A DNA stretch of 64,000 nt from Neoscytalidium dimidiatum (Eukaryota; Ascomycota; Dothideomycetes; Botryosphaeriales; Botryosphaeriaceae): NCBI GenBank assembly GCA_037367355.1, contig CM074697.1, positions 682,001 to 746,000 on the forward strand, given 5' to 3'. The notes under the pieces were generated by a model that searched no databases, was not told the origin of the DNA, and saw nothing but the letters and a program-made list of their open reading frames with translations. Shown in pieces: positions 21,694 to 34,568 of this stretch (positions are counted from its first letter, which is position 1; each line of letters opens with the position of its first letter). Both the position numbers and the translations under genes were made by a program.

Positions 21694-23730
21694 ATGAGAG
21701 ACACGGAGGCCGACCTTGGCCTCGCCGAGAGCGCAGGCGCTGGCAACGATGACCTGCACACGCCGACTCTAATATCACCTCCGGAGTCGAAGACCCCACC
21801 GACCGCGCGCAACAAGCGCAACATCACTGCTCCCGGCGCAATCGGCAATGGAAAGAGCGCGGAAACTTTGGACGCCACTGCATTGAGCAGAGCATTAGAA
21901 AAATTCGAACAGGCAGGCAGACAGCGCGATCATACGCCTGGTCTGAGCCCTAGCAGGAAAAGACAGCGGGTCTACGGTGACAGGTCAGTGAATTTGGGCG
22001 GGGTTGGCGGAGCATGGGCGCTGGGATGTCCCATCGAGGACGCGATGGAATATGCATTTGGATCTGGTGCTAACCACACATCGAACAGATTCATCCCAAA
22101 TCGTTCGGGACAGGATTTTCCAGCGAGTTTCAGCCTTCTTCATGAAGATGGATCGCCTGCCACACCGTCCAAGTCGGCAAAGAGGACGCCTCATAATGAA
22201 CTCCACTTTCAAAAGAGTACGTACATTTTTCAGGCCAATGGCAATGGGCGATCGACGCTGATGACTCTACAGCTGAGGAGGCGAATCGCACGTACTCCAC
22301 GCTCCTGCGCTCAGAGATGTTTGATGATACAATTCCTCAGAGCATCTCACTCAACGAGAGCACTACCTATCATGACCCGACCCGGTCAAAGACACCGCCA
22401 GGGCGTTCGTCCTTACCCGCACCAAGCCTGACGCCTTCAACTCCTCACAAAAACCTCTTCTCATACATGTCTCCAAGACATGTAAGCGCCTCAGGCCATC
22501 CAACTCCTCACCGGACTCCGCACCGCCATGGTCCCAACTTGAACACTCGCTCGGAACTCTACAGCCTCTCGCCGGTAAAGCACAGCAGTCAGACCATGCT
22601 ACTTAGCCCTCGAAAGACTCCAAGAGCGGTGAGCAAGGTGCCTTATAAGGTTCTTGATGCACCTGATCTTGCAGATGACTTCTACCTCAACCTTGTCGAT
22701 TGGGGCAGCCAAAACATACTTGGTGTGGGTCTTGGTCAGTGCGTTTATATGTGGAACTCTACTTCTGGCCGGGTAACGAAGCTCTGCGAGCTGCCAGACG
22801 ACACCGTGACCAGCGTCAACTGGATACAGAGGGTATGTCGTCCTTGTCATCTTCGTGAGGCGCAATCCATACTGACTAGTCCAGGGCTCGCATGTCGCCA
22901 TTGGCACAAACAAAGGCTTTGTGCAAATCTGGGATGCGCAAACGCAGCGTCGGCTACGGACTATGACCGGACACACAGCACGTGTCGGTGCTCTTGCATG
23001 GAACGAACACATTCTGACTTCAGGTTCGCGTGATCGATTAATATACCACAGAGATGTCCGTCAGCCAGATCAGTGGTTACGCAAACTTGTCGGCCACAAG
23101 CAGGAAGTCTGCGGTCTCAAGTGGAATTCGGAGGATGGCCAGCTCGCCTCAGGTGGAAACGATAACAAGCTCATGGTCTGGGAGAAACTCAACGCCGAAC
23201 CGACTTTCAAGTGGGGCGAGCATGTTGCAGCCGTGAAGGCCATCTCCTGGAGTCCGCACCAGCGCGGTCTTCTCGCTTCCGGCGGAGGTACCGCAGACCG
23301 GACCATCAAGTTCTGGAACACTCTAATATCACCTCACGGGCCATCGTCTGCAGCGATGGCTGCACAAGCGTACCAACATTCCAACCCTGCCTCTCCTACC
23401 ACCAACACTACCTCGCCGGCCAACTTGCTCAGCAGCCTGGACACTGGGTCGCAAGTCTGCAACCTTGCCTGGTCCCGCAACAGCAACGAGATTGTTTCAA
23501 CACACGGTTACAGCCAGAATCAAATCATCGTGTGGAAGTACCCGTCGATGCAGCAAGTCGTCAGCCTCACAGGTCACACCTATCGTGTCTTATACCTTGC
23601 TATGAGTCCCGACGGGCAGGTCATCGTCACAGGTGCAGGTGATGAGACACTCAGGTTCTGGAATGCTTTCAAGAAGAAGGAACGAGCTGGTGGTCTTGGC
23701 ACTGTTGAGAACTGGGGCGTCATCAGATGA
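21694..23730 (+). CDS. CDH1: APC/C activator Cdh1 (Fizzy-related, WD40)
   Basis: Cdh1 recruits substrates with D-box/KEN motifs to the anaphase-promoting complex at mitotic exit and in G1. The model joins 21694..21983, 22089..22216, 22273..22832 and 22885..23730, 607 aa. The first intron interrupts the C-box; splicing gives GDRFIPNRSGQD (C-box at about 96-102). A disordered stretch (about 115-290) holds many S/T-P sites, such as TPSTPHK, SPVKHSS and SPRKTP, the usual CDK sites that keep Cdh1 inactive. Seven WD40 blades follow from KVPYKVLDAPDLADDFYLNL to the last blade GAGDETLRFWNAF. The protein ends in Ile-Arg (NWGVIR), the tail that binds APC/C TPR subunits. The C-box context and IR tail favour Cdh1 over Cdc20; a meiosis-specific Ama1-type activator is unlikely. 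Confidence 0.93.
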
Positions 23731-25062
23731 GAAAAGCGTGAGGGCCGACAAACTACTCCACTTGCCCTGCCGAGCGCTGTCGTCCAGAGGACTTTAGCAT
23801 CCCTCTATAACGCGCGCCGCACTGTCCGAGTTGGCCACTCGCCTTACAGACAGGCGACTCTCGCCCGCATGCAGGTTCCCAGTTGATCAAGCAACTTACG
23901 CACCAAGCATATCATTTCGACATGCACATTTGGCTCCCGATTTGCTCAGAAGGTCTCTTGCTACTTGCTACTCTTTGGAGGTCCTGGGCATACCTTCCAG
24001 GAAACCATATCACACCAAATCCAAGCGCCGACTCCCCTACTAGTACGATGGCTATGGCACTCCGCTCTAAAGGTCGATGCATTGGCAGATCGTGATTTCG
24101 TGGTTCGATCACAAAAGCAGCTTTGTACAATAGTTCTTTTGCTCGGATTTCAGTGGCTCGATCACCAAGATGTCTGAGCATATGGCATGCGTAGCTCTTC
24201 ACCTTCGCTGGGCCGTGAGATTTATCTCCGGGATTCGTATGCAAATTTGCGATGGAGTTTCAGCATTCTTAGTTTGCGCCATGCGATCAACGAGCTGACG
24301 AGGGAATTGCTTCACAGAAAAAAGAATGATTGTTTCATGACGCCATGAGGAGTCAGGGGATACAGAGGGGATTTTAGGCGAGCGTTTGCGCTCAAGTTGA
24401 GGGAATGAAGTCTGACATGGCATGCATAGATGATTTGACGAAACGGGAGGATAGTTTCTGAATGTGTTGAGGGATGGGTAATGGATAGAGGATTGCTGTC
24501 ATTGTGGAAATATACTTGTCTGCGTGTTGATTCTGGGAGGTCCGCGTGCTTGTGAGACAACTGAAGACGCTGGGTAACGGTGGAACTAGTCAGGCCGGCC
24601 AGGCAGCGGCGGGCGTTGGAGTCCGGTTCTTGGTGGGTTCACCTTGTGCGGCTGAGCAGCGAACGATTGGCCGGCCGGCGCTGGGCAGCCGCGCAGTTCT
24701 CCCCACCACGCGCCGACTCATTCCACGCCTTCACGATCCCTGAGTCGAGCAGCGATCCGCGACCGTTTCACTCGCCTTCCTGGCTCCCCAAGCTCTTTTA
24801 TAAGAGCTCTCACTCGTCGCCCACCACGGCGCAACCAACTTTCCGCACCTCTACCTCTCGCTCGTCGACTGCGCCTCCCTCGCCGCTGGCCATCGCTGAG
24901 CAGCTCACCACTGCAAGCGCCATCCTCTTCGATCCAAAGTACACCCGACGCCCGCCGCCCACCCGCCTCCGACCCACCCACGTCGGCACTCTCTCACTTG
25001 ACAACCGCACCGACTCAACCATCAGCGTTCGCAACCTCCCCGACGGTCAAAGCGTGCCTACC
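23731..25062. other. Intergenic: CDH1 3' region and CDK promoter/leader
   Basis: These 1.33 kb lie between two plus-strand genes. The last 350 bp (24.7-25.06 kb) are C-rich and likely the CDK leader. A GGTTCGATC string near 24,104 looked like a tRNA B-box but no cloverleaf forms around it. Nothing else is seen. Confidence 0.55.
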
Positions 25063-26104
25063 ATGGACAAAAGACATCCCAGCTCGTTCCAGCAGCTGGA
25101 GAAGCTGGGCGAGGGTACCTACGCCACCGTAAGTCGCCCCGCCGGCTCTCTACCCCGCGCTATCTCTAATCACCACAAAGGTCTTCAAAGGTCGCAACCG
25201 CCAGACGGGTGAATTCGTCGCTCTCAAGGAGATCCACCTCGATTCAGAAGAAGGCACACCCTCCACCGCCATCCGCGAAATTTCGCTTATGAAAGAGCTG
25301 AAGCATGAGAACATCGTATCGCTGCACGACGTTATTCACACCGAGAACAAGCTGATGCTCGTTTTCGAGTACATGGACAAGGACTTGAAGAAGTACATGG
25401 ATTCACGGGGCGACAGAGGCCAGCTGGATCCAGTCACCATCAAGTCGTTCATGTACCAACTGCTGCGCGGCATCGCTTTCTGTCACGAGAACCGCGTCCT
25501 TCACCGTGATCTTAAGCCTCAGAATCTGCTCATCAACAACAAGGGTCAACTGAAACTTGCCGATTTCGGTCTCGCCCGCGCCTTTGGAATTCCAGTCAAC
25601 ACGTTTTCAAACGAGGTCGTTACGCTATGGTACCGTGCGCCTGACGTTCTGTTAGGCAGCCGTACATACAATACCAGTATCGATATCTGGTCTGCAGGTT
25701 GTATCATGGCTGAGATGTACACCGGCCGCCCGCTCTTCCCTGGCACCACAAACGAGGACCAACTGCAGCGCATCTTCCGCTTGATGGGCACCCCGTCCGA
25801 GCGCTCGTGGCCTGGCATTAGCCAGTTCCCCGAGTACAAGCCCAATTTCCATGTTTACGCGACTCAGGACCTACGCCTCATTCTACCGCAGATCGACTCG
25901 TTGGGTCTCAGCCTTCTGAGCAGTATGCTGCAACTACGCCCAGAGATGCGCATCAGCGCAGCACAGGCACTACAACACCCTTGGTTTAACGACATCGCAC
26001 AAGCACGCCAGCAACAGCAGATCAATGCACAGCAGATGGCCGCACAGCAGCAGGCACAGACACAGATGGGCGGTGGTTATTCCATGGCGCAAGGTGCTTA
26101 TTAG
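25063..26104 (+). CDS. Pho85-type cyclin-dependent kinase (PSTAIRE)
   Basis: This Ser/Thr kinase is of the Pho85/PhoA/Cdk5 group, linking phosphate and nutrient state to cell cycle and morphogenesis with various cyclins. The model joins 25063..25128 and 25181..26104, 329 aa, with a 52-nt GTAAGT intron inside the glycine loop ([11 protein letters not shown]). The ATP lysine is Lys38 (VALKEI). The cyclin-binding helix is PSTAIRE at 49-55, the catalytic loop HRDLKPQN (Asp132), the DFG segment [20 protein letters not shown], and the APE-like segment [13 protein letters not shown]. As in Pho85-type CDKs, the T-loop has [11 protein letters not shown] without the Thr of Cdc28. The last 40 residues are a Gln-rich tail ([20 protein letters not shown]). 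Confidence 0.92.
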
Positions 26105-26208
26105 ATCTGAAGCCCACATCATTCGAGATAATGAGTGCATCAACAGCCATATGGATAACCACCTTCGCCCGAGCTGTTCGTGTTTGCAGTGCCTGCCTGT
26201 GCTAATCT

Positions 26209-26604
26209 ATGAGCTGGATAGGAGCGGCAAACTCTTCCGGCTCTGATCCTCCGTCTTCACACCAGAGCGTTGCGCCCCGCGGCACCACGATCCAATTTGG
26301 CTCGATGATCTTCGAACATCCGTTTGCTGGAGACTCCAGTTCGTCGAGCCTGCGAAATCAGAATTCCGTAGTCTACTCATCGCAGTCGCGACCAGCAAAA
26401 GCCGCGTACATCCCGATCGACCCTACTCTACATCCTCCGAACTCGGCCAGCCAACCTTCTGGTGATGCTACAACTGCATTTTTTGTGGACTCACCTATAG
26501 AGACGCCGCGGCCACCGACTGCTGGTCTCATGATCTTTGGCTCAGACGGGTCGGCGTCGTCGTGGGAATATGTTTTGCGTCCTTCGTCATTTTCTCCTCC
26601 TTAA
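26209..26604 (+). CDS. Unrecognised small protein, 131 aa
   Basis: I do not recognise this ORF. It begins 104 bp after the CDK stop and has protein-like composition (Ser, Pro, Ala, few rare codons). It contains two similar short segments, IQFGSMIFEHPF and AGLMIFGSDGSA. There is no signal peptide or TM helix. An in-frame TAA lies two codons before the ATG, so no upstream exon is needed. It could be a real short protein or simply CDK 3' UTR; the small gap to the CDK favours some doubt. Confidence 0.35.
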   Translation: MSWIGAANSSGSDPPSSHQSVAPRGTTIQFGSMIFEHPFAGDSSSSSLRNQNSVVYSSQSRPAKAAYIPIDPTLHPPNSASQPSGDATTAFFVDSPIETPRPPTAGLMIFGSDGSASSWEYVLRPSSFSPP

Positions 26605-29503
26605 CAAAAACCCCGAAACATTTACCACAATATGGGTCCAATTGATCCGTAATACTCCTCCTCAATCCTATCGAAGCAAGGGGTATTGCACTCATCATTT
26701 CGTTTGGAAGTCACGGCATGGTTTTGTCCTTTACAGCGCCAGTGCGCTCGCACTTTCTCCTATCGATTCGCATCAGCTTTGCGGGAGAAGACGTGGAATC
26801 CCCGGCATCTCGGTTGGAGCCCTTTGCTTCGACATCATCTTCCTGGATTGCTTTGGAATCCGAACGCGGTGAAAATGACGGTTGGGCGCGTTCATTCTTA
26901 AGATGTTTTCCGTTCCTTACTGCTTCTTTCTATTTTTTTCACGACTACTTTTCTTCTAGTGCATAAGATCAGGCATTGAGCAGGTGGGAGCACGGGCGTA
27001 GGGTTTCATGAGATAAGTCTTTCGCAGTATAAGAATCGTATGCTAATCGCCCGAGATCCTATGTTACCTCTCTGGTGCTCGGGCTTCTTCCCGTCAACTT
27101 GTCATGCGTCTGGTACACCTTGTTGCGAGGAGCAATTCACTAGCTATAGCCATGCCCTGGGGAACAGAAACTTAGGAAATCCTTGAATTTCTAATATGAA
27201 TTTCTCTAGCAATCAACATATCGGATGGCGGCACCACTTGAGTACATCTATCTAGGTTACGATCACCTCCCTCTGTGGCTGTTTATCCGCGTTACATTCA
27301 ACCCTAGCGTTGTAAGCAGCATACCGCAGTGGGAATTTGATGATACTCACGCCACCACCATAGTGAGTTGATACCGAAGATTTCTTAGCAGGCAGGATAG
27401 TTCCATCCTATGATGAAGTAACAGACTTGTTCTTTTGCACGTTCGATGTTGTGAGCAACGAGTAGTACTTACGTGGCCTTTTACTGGCGCACTCCTCTCT
27501 CAGGGCTGAGACGTGGATCCGCTCGGAGCGCCCGATGACCATCCAGGTTCAGTAACAAATTAATGTGGTCAGTAGGCTTCGCACGGGTGTTTTTGCGGCT
27601 GCCGATGTGTCCTATGTACGCAGGCTAGGTATGTTCAACGCTTGTTCTTAGTATCTCTTCTCTCGGCTCGGCTGGTGCGGAGTTCAAAGAAGATATTTGC
27701 ACAGTATGCCTTCAGGCTTCAGGACATGATGTGCAAACGCAAACGGGTGTATACTCACTCCGCTAAGCCATCCCTCTTATTCAGAGCTCCGGCCCTCAGC
27801 TACTCCAGGATGGAAAATTCCGAAGCCTGGATACCAAGGCATGGCTTAACGATTTTCAAAAATACCATGACTCTAAACAGATAGCCGGCAGCGGATTCTG
27901 CTGCGCTGCCGGAGCACGATAGTCGACTAATATGGGCCAATTTGGGTTCCGCTCATGGAAGATAGAGTCGTGCGAGTCAATAAGTCTCTCTTACTGTGAA
28001 ATCGAATATTCAATATCCAGTAACACCTGCCACATTCAATAGCGTATACGATTGTGCAAGTCATGGTGTGTTCAATAGAATCTAAAGCTAGTATATCATT
28101 CATTCATTAGCGTATATTTTATGTATATAATCAGGGCCTTTTGATGGCCTTCATCAACATGAAAATTTCACTCCTTTTACTCCTTATCGACACACGATTC
28201 AATACGCCTTGAATTGTGAGGTGCCATCTTGGGTGCTGGCAAGAGTATTCTTTGCAGAAAACCGGTCAATTAACATAAAAAGGAAGAAGGGGAAATGGGA
28301 GAGGGTTGGGAGGTAGGGGTTGTATGGCAACACACCAAAGGCTTCAAGATTACCAAGTTGATAGAGTTTCACTGGAGTGACTGGCGCCCAGTAATCAGGG
28401 CAGCCGAGGGTGTTCATGGCAACGGATGAGTCAATAGCAAACTCTAAAAAGGGTTCCATCATGCTCTTGCTTGTCATGGAAATGATACAGCCATGCGATG
28501 CAGGCTTTTTCCTTGGCACTCGGGGTATTAAGCAATTATTTGAGGTCAGCTGGTGGTATCAATGTCCCTGAGACGTCATAGCTGACAAGCAGAGCAAGGT
28601 CTTCTCTAGATGAGCATTTCTGTACTTATCCAAAGAGTATCTCTGTTTAGAAGCAGACGTTGATTAGTGCTGACTGCTTGTAACAAGGAACGTCATTGTT
28701 TGCTCACTGATAATAAGTTTTGAAGAGAGGCCTGGTTCTGAGTTACGAGTTCCGCATCTCATCAATACTTGATTCCAGCATCGCACATGACTGTATATTC
28801 TCACCTTGATGACCTTCATTCACTTGGAAGCGTTCGATGTCGGTTTCAATATCAAAGTTTGCCGTATTAGCTACATCTTTCTCAAACTCTAAAGAAGCCA
28901 TCAGTTCGGGAAGCGACTGGGTCTCGGGAAACAGGATCACCGTTATGGGAGAGAGAAAGATCCAGGTCAAATTTGCGCAAGTCGCGATCTTCGGCCGTGA
29001 CATGTCGGGACTCTGCTCCAGCGCCCCTGGATATCGGCCGTGGAGGAACAGGAGCATTCAACGTAGCCTCGACGTGTGAAGGAGGAGCATCAAGCGACTC
29101 CAGCGGAATTTGCACTCCATGACCCATGGGTTTCATTCTTCTTTTGTTTTTCTTTCTTTACTCGACGACACGAAGCAAAAAAAAAAAAAAAAAAGCCTGC
29201 AGATGTGAAATGACAAGGCTCGAATAGTCCAAACATGATTATGGAGGCAAGCGAACTAGATTCCATTTGGAAAAGGCGAGACTTGAAAGACGCGTGGTCG
29301 AGAGGAGCAGGGCGGTAAGGGCTAATTTCAGCCTCGTGCTTTCATGTATCTTGCCGAAACACATGTTCCGAGTGGCTTTCGATTCCAGCGGAAATCCTTC
29401 TTCACTTCACTTGTCCACATGATCAGGCGTGGCTTTCTGTCATAGATCGAATCACGTATCGAAAGTGGGCAGTGGACGAACCGAGCTATAAAGAACCGGA
29501 TAA
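26605..29503. other. Gene-poor stretch with an 18-nt poly(A) run
   Basis: These 2.9 kb are more A/T-rich than the neighbouring genes. There are only short unrecognised ORFs (for example 28199-28519 and 28743-29057, both minus). A run of exactly 18 A is at 29177-29194. No tRNA, transposase or other feature was identified. Confidence 0.5.
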
Positions 29504-30428
29504 TCAGGCGCCTGAATGATGCTTTGCGACCCCAAGCTGAGATAGGATCCAGGCGGGGCCCAAAGACTTCCACTGCTGCAACTTTGCCTCATCCTTCACC
29601 CACAGCATTCCCATCATTCCCGCTCCGTTGGCGCTTGTGTCATCAACATTTGATCTCCTCCGAGGGATAACTAGCATCCATTCTCTAACCAGGATCACGT
29701 TGTGGGGGCATGCCTCATCATTGCGCTGAGACTTGGTCCCCATAGTTTGCTTGGCATTCGATAGAAGTATTTGGTACGTCTCCAGGAGAAGCTGGGCGGA
29801 AGGAGGCGTGGAGCTAAATCGATGGAGGAAATACACATAAGGAGCATTGATCTTGTGCGAATCGGGACGATCAGGGAAGAGGGGAAAGTCGGTCGGATAT
29901 TTGAATATTTGCAAGTGTTTATGTTTTCTGCTAGAGCCTGCTGGTTCCATGCAATTGTAAAGGAAGTAATGAGGTCTTTGCAGGCGGGCTGAGATATTCA
30001 GAACAGCTTGAAAGTCATCGAAGCTGAGAGATTCGTCCTGTCGGCAATAAGAGTCCGCGGTGAGCAGCACGTACTGCGGCCGGAAGACACAGAACTTATT
30101 CAAGACAAGGTGGTGAGTTCCATTGACGGTGGTAAGTAGGAGCTTGTCGTCCGCAAATTCAAGGTCACTGCCCGGTCCAAACTTTCGGGTATTTGTGCTT
30201 TCGGATACGTCCTGTAACTGTGGCTTCCTGGAGAGCGCACTGCAGACGCGGAACTGGAACTGAGGGCGATTCAATTAACCGACGGCTTCAACTTCTGCAC
30301 TGGGGACATACGAGAAACCCGCGGTCCTCACAGATTTCGGCTTCGGTCTCGCGATATACGATGAATCCTCGCTCGAGTAAATCGTCAAAGGTCTCTAATA
30401 TCACCTTTTCGTCCAACTGGTCGGCCAT
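29504..30428 (-). CDS. ATP adenylyltransferase / Ap4A phosphorylase (Apa1/Apa2 family)
   Basis: The enzyme phosphorolyses diadenosine tetraphosphate to ADP and ATP, clearing this stress nucleotide; it belongs to the HIT superfamily. The model joins complement(29504..30259, 30312..30428), 290 aa. Exon 1 encodes MADQLDEKVILETFDDLLER and splices over a 52-nt GTATGT...TCAG intron to FQFRVCSALSRKP. Family blocks follow: HHLVLNKFCVFRPQYVLLTA, FYNCMEPAG-like YNCMEPAGSS, and the histidine motif RKHKHLQIF (His152/His154, the HxHxQ nucleophile region). The C-terminal VILVREWMLVIPRR, GMMGMLWVKDEAKLQQ and LGPAWILSQLGV segments are typical. It is about 30 residues shorter than the yeast enzymes. The family call is secure. 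Confidence 0.9.
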
Positions 30429-33400
30429 GGAGAAACGATGTCCGGAGCAAGGCCGATGACTCAGAAGCAGATCGGCGACAGGGAGGAAAACACCAAGCGA
30501 TACGGTTTACACTGTTGAACGGAAAAATTCTAGCGAGGGTGAAGTATTTGTAAGTTGTTGCCGTGCTTGACAGAACTCAGAACACGCTCAGGTGAACGGC
30601 AAGGCTGGAAAATGGGGTCCAGTGCGGGGCAAACTGGGCAACAACGGCAGCCCGTCAGCTGTCCACGTTAATAAGATTGTCGTGGCCGCTCATGCAAGAA
30701 CGCAGGCATCGAGTTCCATAGACATCTGTCCTGATGCAGCGTCGTGGAGTTCCTTGAGATTTTACTCTGACCCCAGCGAGGGTCTTCTCAAACTTTTTCA
30801 GGCTGAATACTTCCTCCATGAATGGAACTCGTCAGGACTGAGATGTGACTTTATCTCAATGTTTTAGCCTGCAAAACTTGAAGACATCAATGCTTTCCCC
30901 TGCTCTCGCATGCGCACGCTACAGAGTTAGGCGGGGTATCACCTTCCCCACACCGGCCAAGGACCTCATCCACGGCACCTGAAACTATCTTAGCGCATAC
31001 CAGGCAAATCACTTGCTTCAACCACAGCAATAGCGCGCCAAAGCTGTTCCCAGCTACTTCTCCTTCAAGCTCTGTAACAGCGAGGGAATATCAGAATGAT
31101 CCGCATGAAGATCAAGCTTCATGGCGGATGATTGTCTCCTGGGAAAATCTTTCAACCCAGATGTACCGCAGACCGCGAGACCAAGAAACGAGCAACGACA
31201 AAATTAGAGGGACCAAGCCCGCAAACACCTTTGACGAAGCAGCTTCCTCCGGGATTCCACGGCAGATTTACAACGAAGCCCTAGACAGTCTTTCTCTTAC
31301 AAGCCGCCAAAGGGACTGTGAGTCATGGTGTTCTTACCCAATATTGACAAAATCAGAATACCAAGCAGTCTTTCACTGCGAATATGTGCTGCAAACTAAC
31401 GACTTCTCTCCAATTTGTGCAACTTCTGCCACCAGCTGCCACTCAGACAAGGACTTTCCTGGGGCTCCATACTGCTCTTTTTGCCCATTTGTTGGAGCTG
31501 CTGCGCAAACAAGCAAGGAATCTTAGAGACCGGGATGCCATCGCGACCGGGATTTGCACCCTCTGATCTTCAAAGACAAGGCAATCTCACAGGAAGGATC
31601 GCAAGAGTTTCTCACCGTGCTCGCTTCAGATTGGACTTTCCAGAGCAGCGCGATATCGAACCCCAGTTTTCTACAATCAACGCTGAAGATGTCCCAATTG
31701 ACAGCTTATGCGCAGCAGATCTACGCGTACGCCTTGAAATCTGGCCTCTTTCGTCTTCTCGGACATCGTGCTTCGAGTTCACCGCCCTCTCGCTCTATCT
31801 ATTCAATCGACCGTATAAAGCAGAGATGACGTGGGGCGGTTCACTATATCTCTGAGCGATAAGGAATCTTCCGAGCTACAAAAGGCCTCGTCTGTAGCCT
31901 AATGTGACTAGAAAAGGACCTTCATGTCGCGGTCATGTTCATCGCTAGGAACGGATTAGTTGCATATCGAGTCACTCTTGGCTTTATTTCCTTCAGAAAC
32001 TAGATCGAGGCCAAGCAGGTATGGGAATTAGTCATTTTGGAATAGATATGCAACCCCCACGACACATCTCTCCCCCACCCACCAACCACCACGACCATCT
32101 CTTCTTTCCTCCTTTTTGTAGTGTGCAGTTACAGCATCTTAGAGTAAGCAGATGGCAACCAAAGGGAAAGATAAAAGACGAAGATGCCTTCGTCATCCTA
32201 AATATTGTTTGAGATCAGAAATACCATCCCAGAGTACACCAGTGGAATATTCGATAAGTGCTTTTATAGTAATTGATCCCATATCTCCAATTGTATTGCC
32301 AATAGTACAGTTGCATGTCCTAATAGGAAAGCTAAAGTAGCTGCAACTACCCGTTTGGGCCGTCATGTTTTGGTGCCAATTTCGAAAAAGAAAAAAAAAA
32401 ACATTAGCAATCCGACGTTTGAACTTGTTAAAATTAGAGGACCCTTTCGCCAGATTTGGACCACGCACGTAGATCAGGGTCCAGTCTAGTCTATGCAAAT
32501 GTCTAGATCCGGTAATGCTATATAACTTTGAACGTAGAGTCAATAGAAGTGGATATAGTCTTCTTCCTAGCAGAGCATCTGCATGGACCCTGCATGGATC
32601 CTTTGGACCCTGCTCTTATTTTTGGTAAAAACTTGAGATGGGAACCTTGGAACAGTGGTCATGGAGAAAGTACACGTAGCAAGTCAGTACGGAGATAACG
32701 AGATGAAAATAGACAAGTCTGACAGTCACTTTTCTGGACTACATGCCCTGTCTATCACAACTTCAATGGCATGAATGGTCCTCAGCTTCGCAAGCTGCCC
32801 ATTGCCATCACGGTGAAGCAACAAAGCTAATGCAAAAACTTTCCGCACCTTTCACATTTATCAAGAATAGAGTCGAAAGCTCCAGGACAGAAACAAGCGT
32901 TCGTGCGGTATATGGTAGGCAATTTAGCCCCGCTGCGTCAATTCGAGTTTCGCTTGCATTATGTTAACCTGAAACAGTTCTCTCAGAACCATGCGCTGAA
33001 CAGGAGAGGATTAGTGGGCACGAGGGAGGTGGGACTACAAAGATCATCAAGAATGTGTCGCACTTCTGCCTCGGTCTGGTGTCCAGCAGTATGTACAGCT
33101 CTGCTTTCGGAAGTTGGACTGAAGAGACAAGCAAAAAATCCTACGAATGTGCGCGTTCGTCTTTTTCAGCTCGACCATGCACCCAAAATAACCCGATCAC
33201 AAGGTTCTGTCCGAAGACAGCCAGGTAAGTATTCCTACACTGACTTGAACTAATCGCTCCCATCACTGCATCAAATGAATGTAGTAGAACAAAAGTTAAC
33301 ACATCTTCGTTCCTATGTACGGAACCATGGCAAAGGAATTCTGTCCCGTGCGCCAGCCACTGCCACTGCAGGCTGGTAAAAATCACGTCTGCAGCGACTT

Positions 33401-34568
33401 CCGCCCCTGCCTTATCTTCCGTAGCAAACCTCTGATAAATCCCAAACACGCCAAATCGACACCATTTGATGGTATTCGACATTGGTAGATGTATTCAACA
33501 ACTAAAACTTCTATTGTTCGATATCCAAGCCTTAGTAGAGTAGAATTTGCAAAAAAAAAAAAAAAAAACTACAGCAAGACAGCGAGAACACATCCGATGC
33601 GATGGAGCACCTTCTCTCCACAGCAGCGGAAGTAAATACACGACCCAGAGCCTGCAGGTTTCAGTCAGGTCGCATTGCTGCGTGATCAGCCCCGCAAAAT
33701 TGCTTGAACCTTCTGTCCAACACTCTGCAATGCACTACCGTGCGGATCTAAATAAATACTAGATCCATTAGTCTCGTAACCGGTATCACCAGCTCCATAG
33801 TTGCGATTGGGGCCAGCACACACGCTTGCTTGGCACGTCATCGCGGGTTACAGCCGTCATGGTTCCACAGACATCAAGGCATGTCACCGCCATCACTCAT
33901 GCGGTCGACCGTCCAGCCATTCGTGGCTTTAAATTATCTCATTGAATGTTGTCATGGACTCTACACCATACTCATTTTCGAAAAGCTCTTCATATCTCTA
34001 AACCGTTGCGTCCCCCAATATTCAGGGAACTTCCAGAAGAGAAACCCCATGTAGAGGGGATCCAGATTGACCGATGAAATTGTGGAAAGGAAAAGAAGAT
34101 ACCCCGCTGCCTTTCCACCGTCACTGACCCATTGGAGAGATTCTTTGATGCACGGAAGCCCACCCTAATTATGATATGGACGACCCCGCCTGTTTCACTC
34201 GTTTTGCTTGCTTATTCGCAAGGGCAAACCGGCTCGAAGCGGAGACTTTGTCCCTCCCATCAAAAACCTTTTTGACAACTATGCATGTGAGAAGTGAAAA
34301 TATCGCCTGCTGTGCAGTCGTGAACGCTGTCGTCAACCTCGTAGAAAGCCGCTGCATGAGAAACGGAAAAAGAAAGGAACTAGAACTGGATCGGCTTGAT
34401 CCGGGTATCCTGCAAGTAGATCGTCATTGTTAGTAAGCCTTTTCCACGCCCACGTAAGTGACATGGAGCCCTGGAGAGAGACTGCACTTACTCCTCAAAT
34501 ACACGCACGGAAGAAAAGCGTAGTGGTAAGGAACTCCTAACCCAAAGCCACAACTCCTCCAACAGGAA
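30429..34568. other. Gene-poor stretch with unrecognised short ORFs and an 18-nt poly(A) run
   Basis: These 4.1 kb lie between two minus-strand genes. Overlapping plus-strand ORFs at 31128-31526 and 31415-31855 have fairly natural composition but no motif I know. An 18-A run is at 33551-33568 and a shorter A-rich tract lies near 32390-32401. No RNA gene or mobile-element protein is visible. Confidence 0.5.

Noticed and set aside
24090..24130. Possible tRNA B-box (GGTTCGATC)
   Set aside because: No matching A-box at the right distance, and no acceptor or T-stem pairing around it.
31128..31855. Overlapping plus-strand ORFs that could be exons of one gene
   Set aside because: No motif, no convincing splice join and no homologue that I recognise. 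Left as unannotated intergenic sequence.
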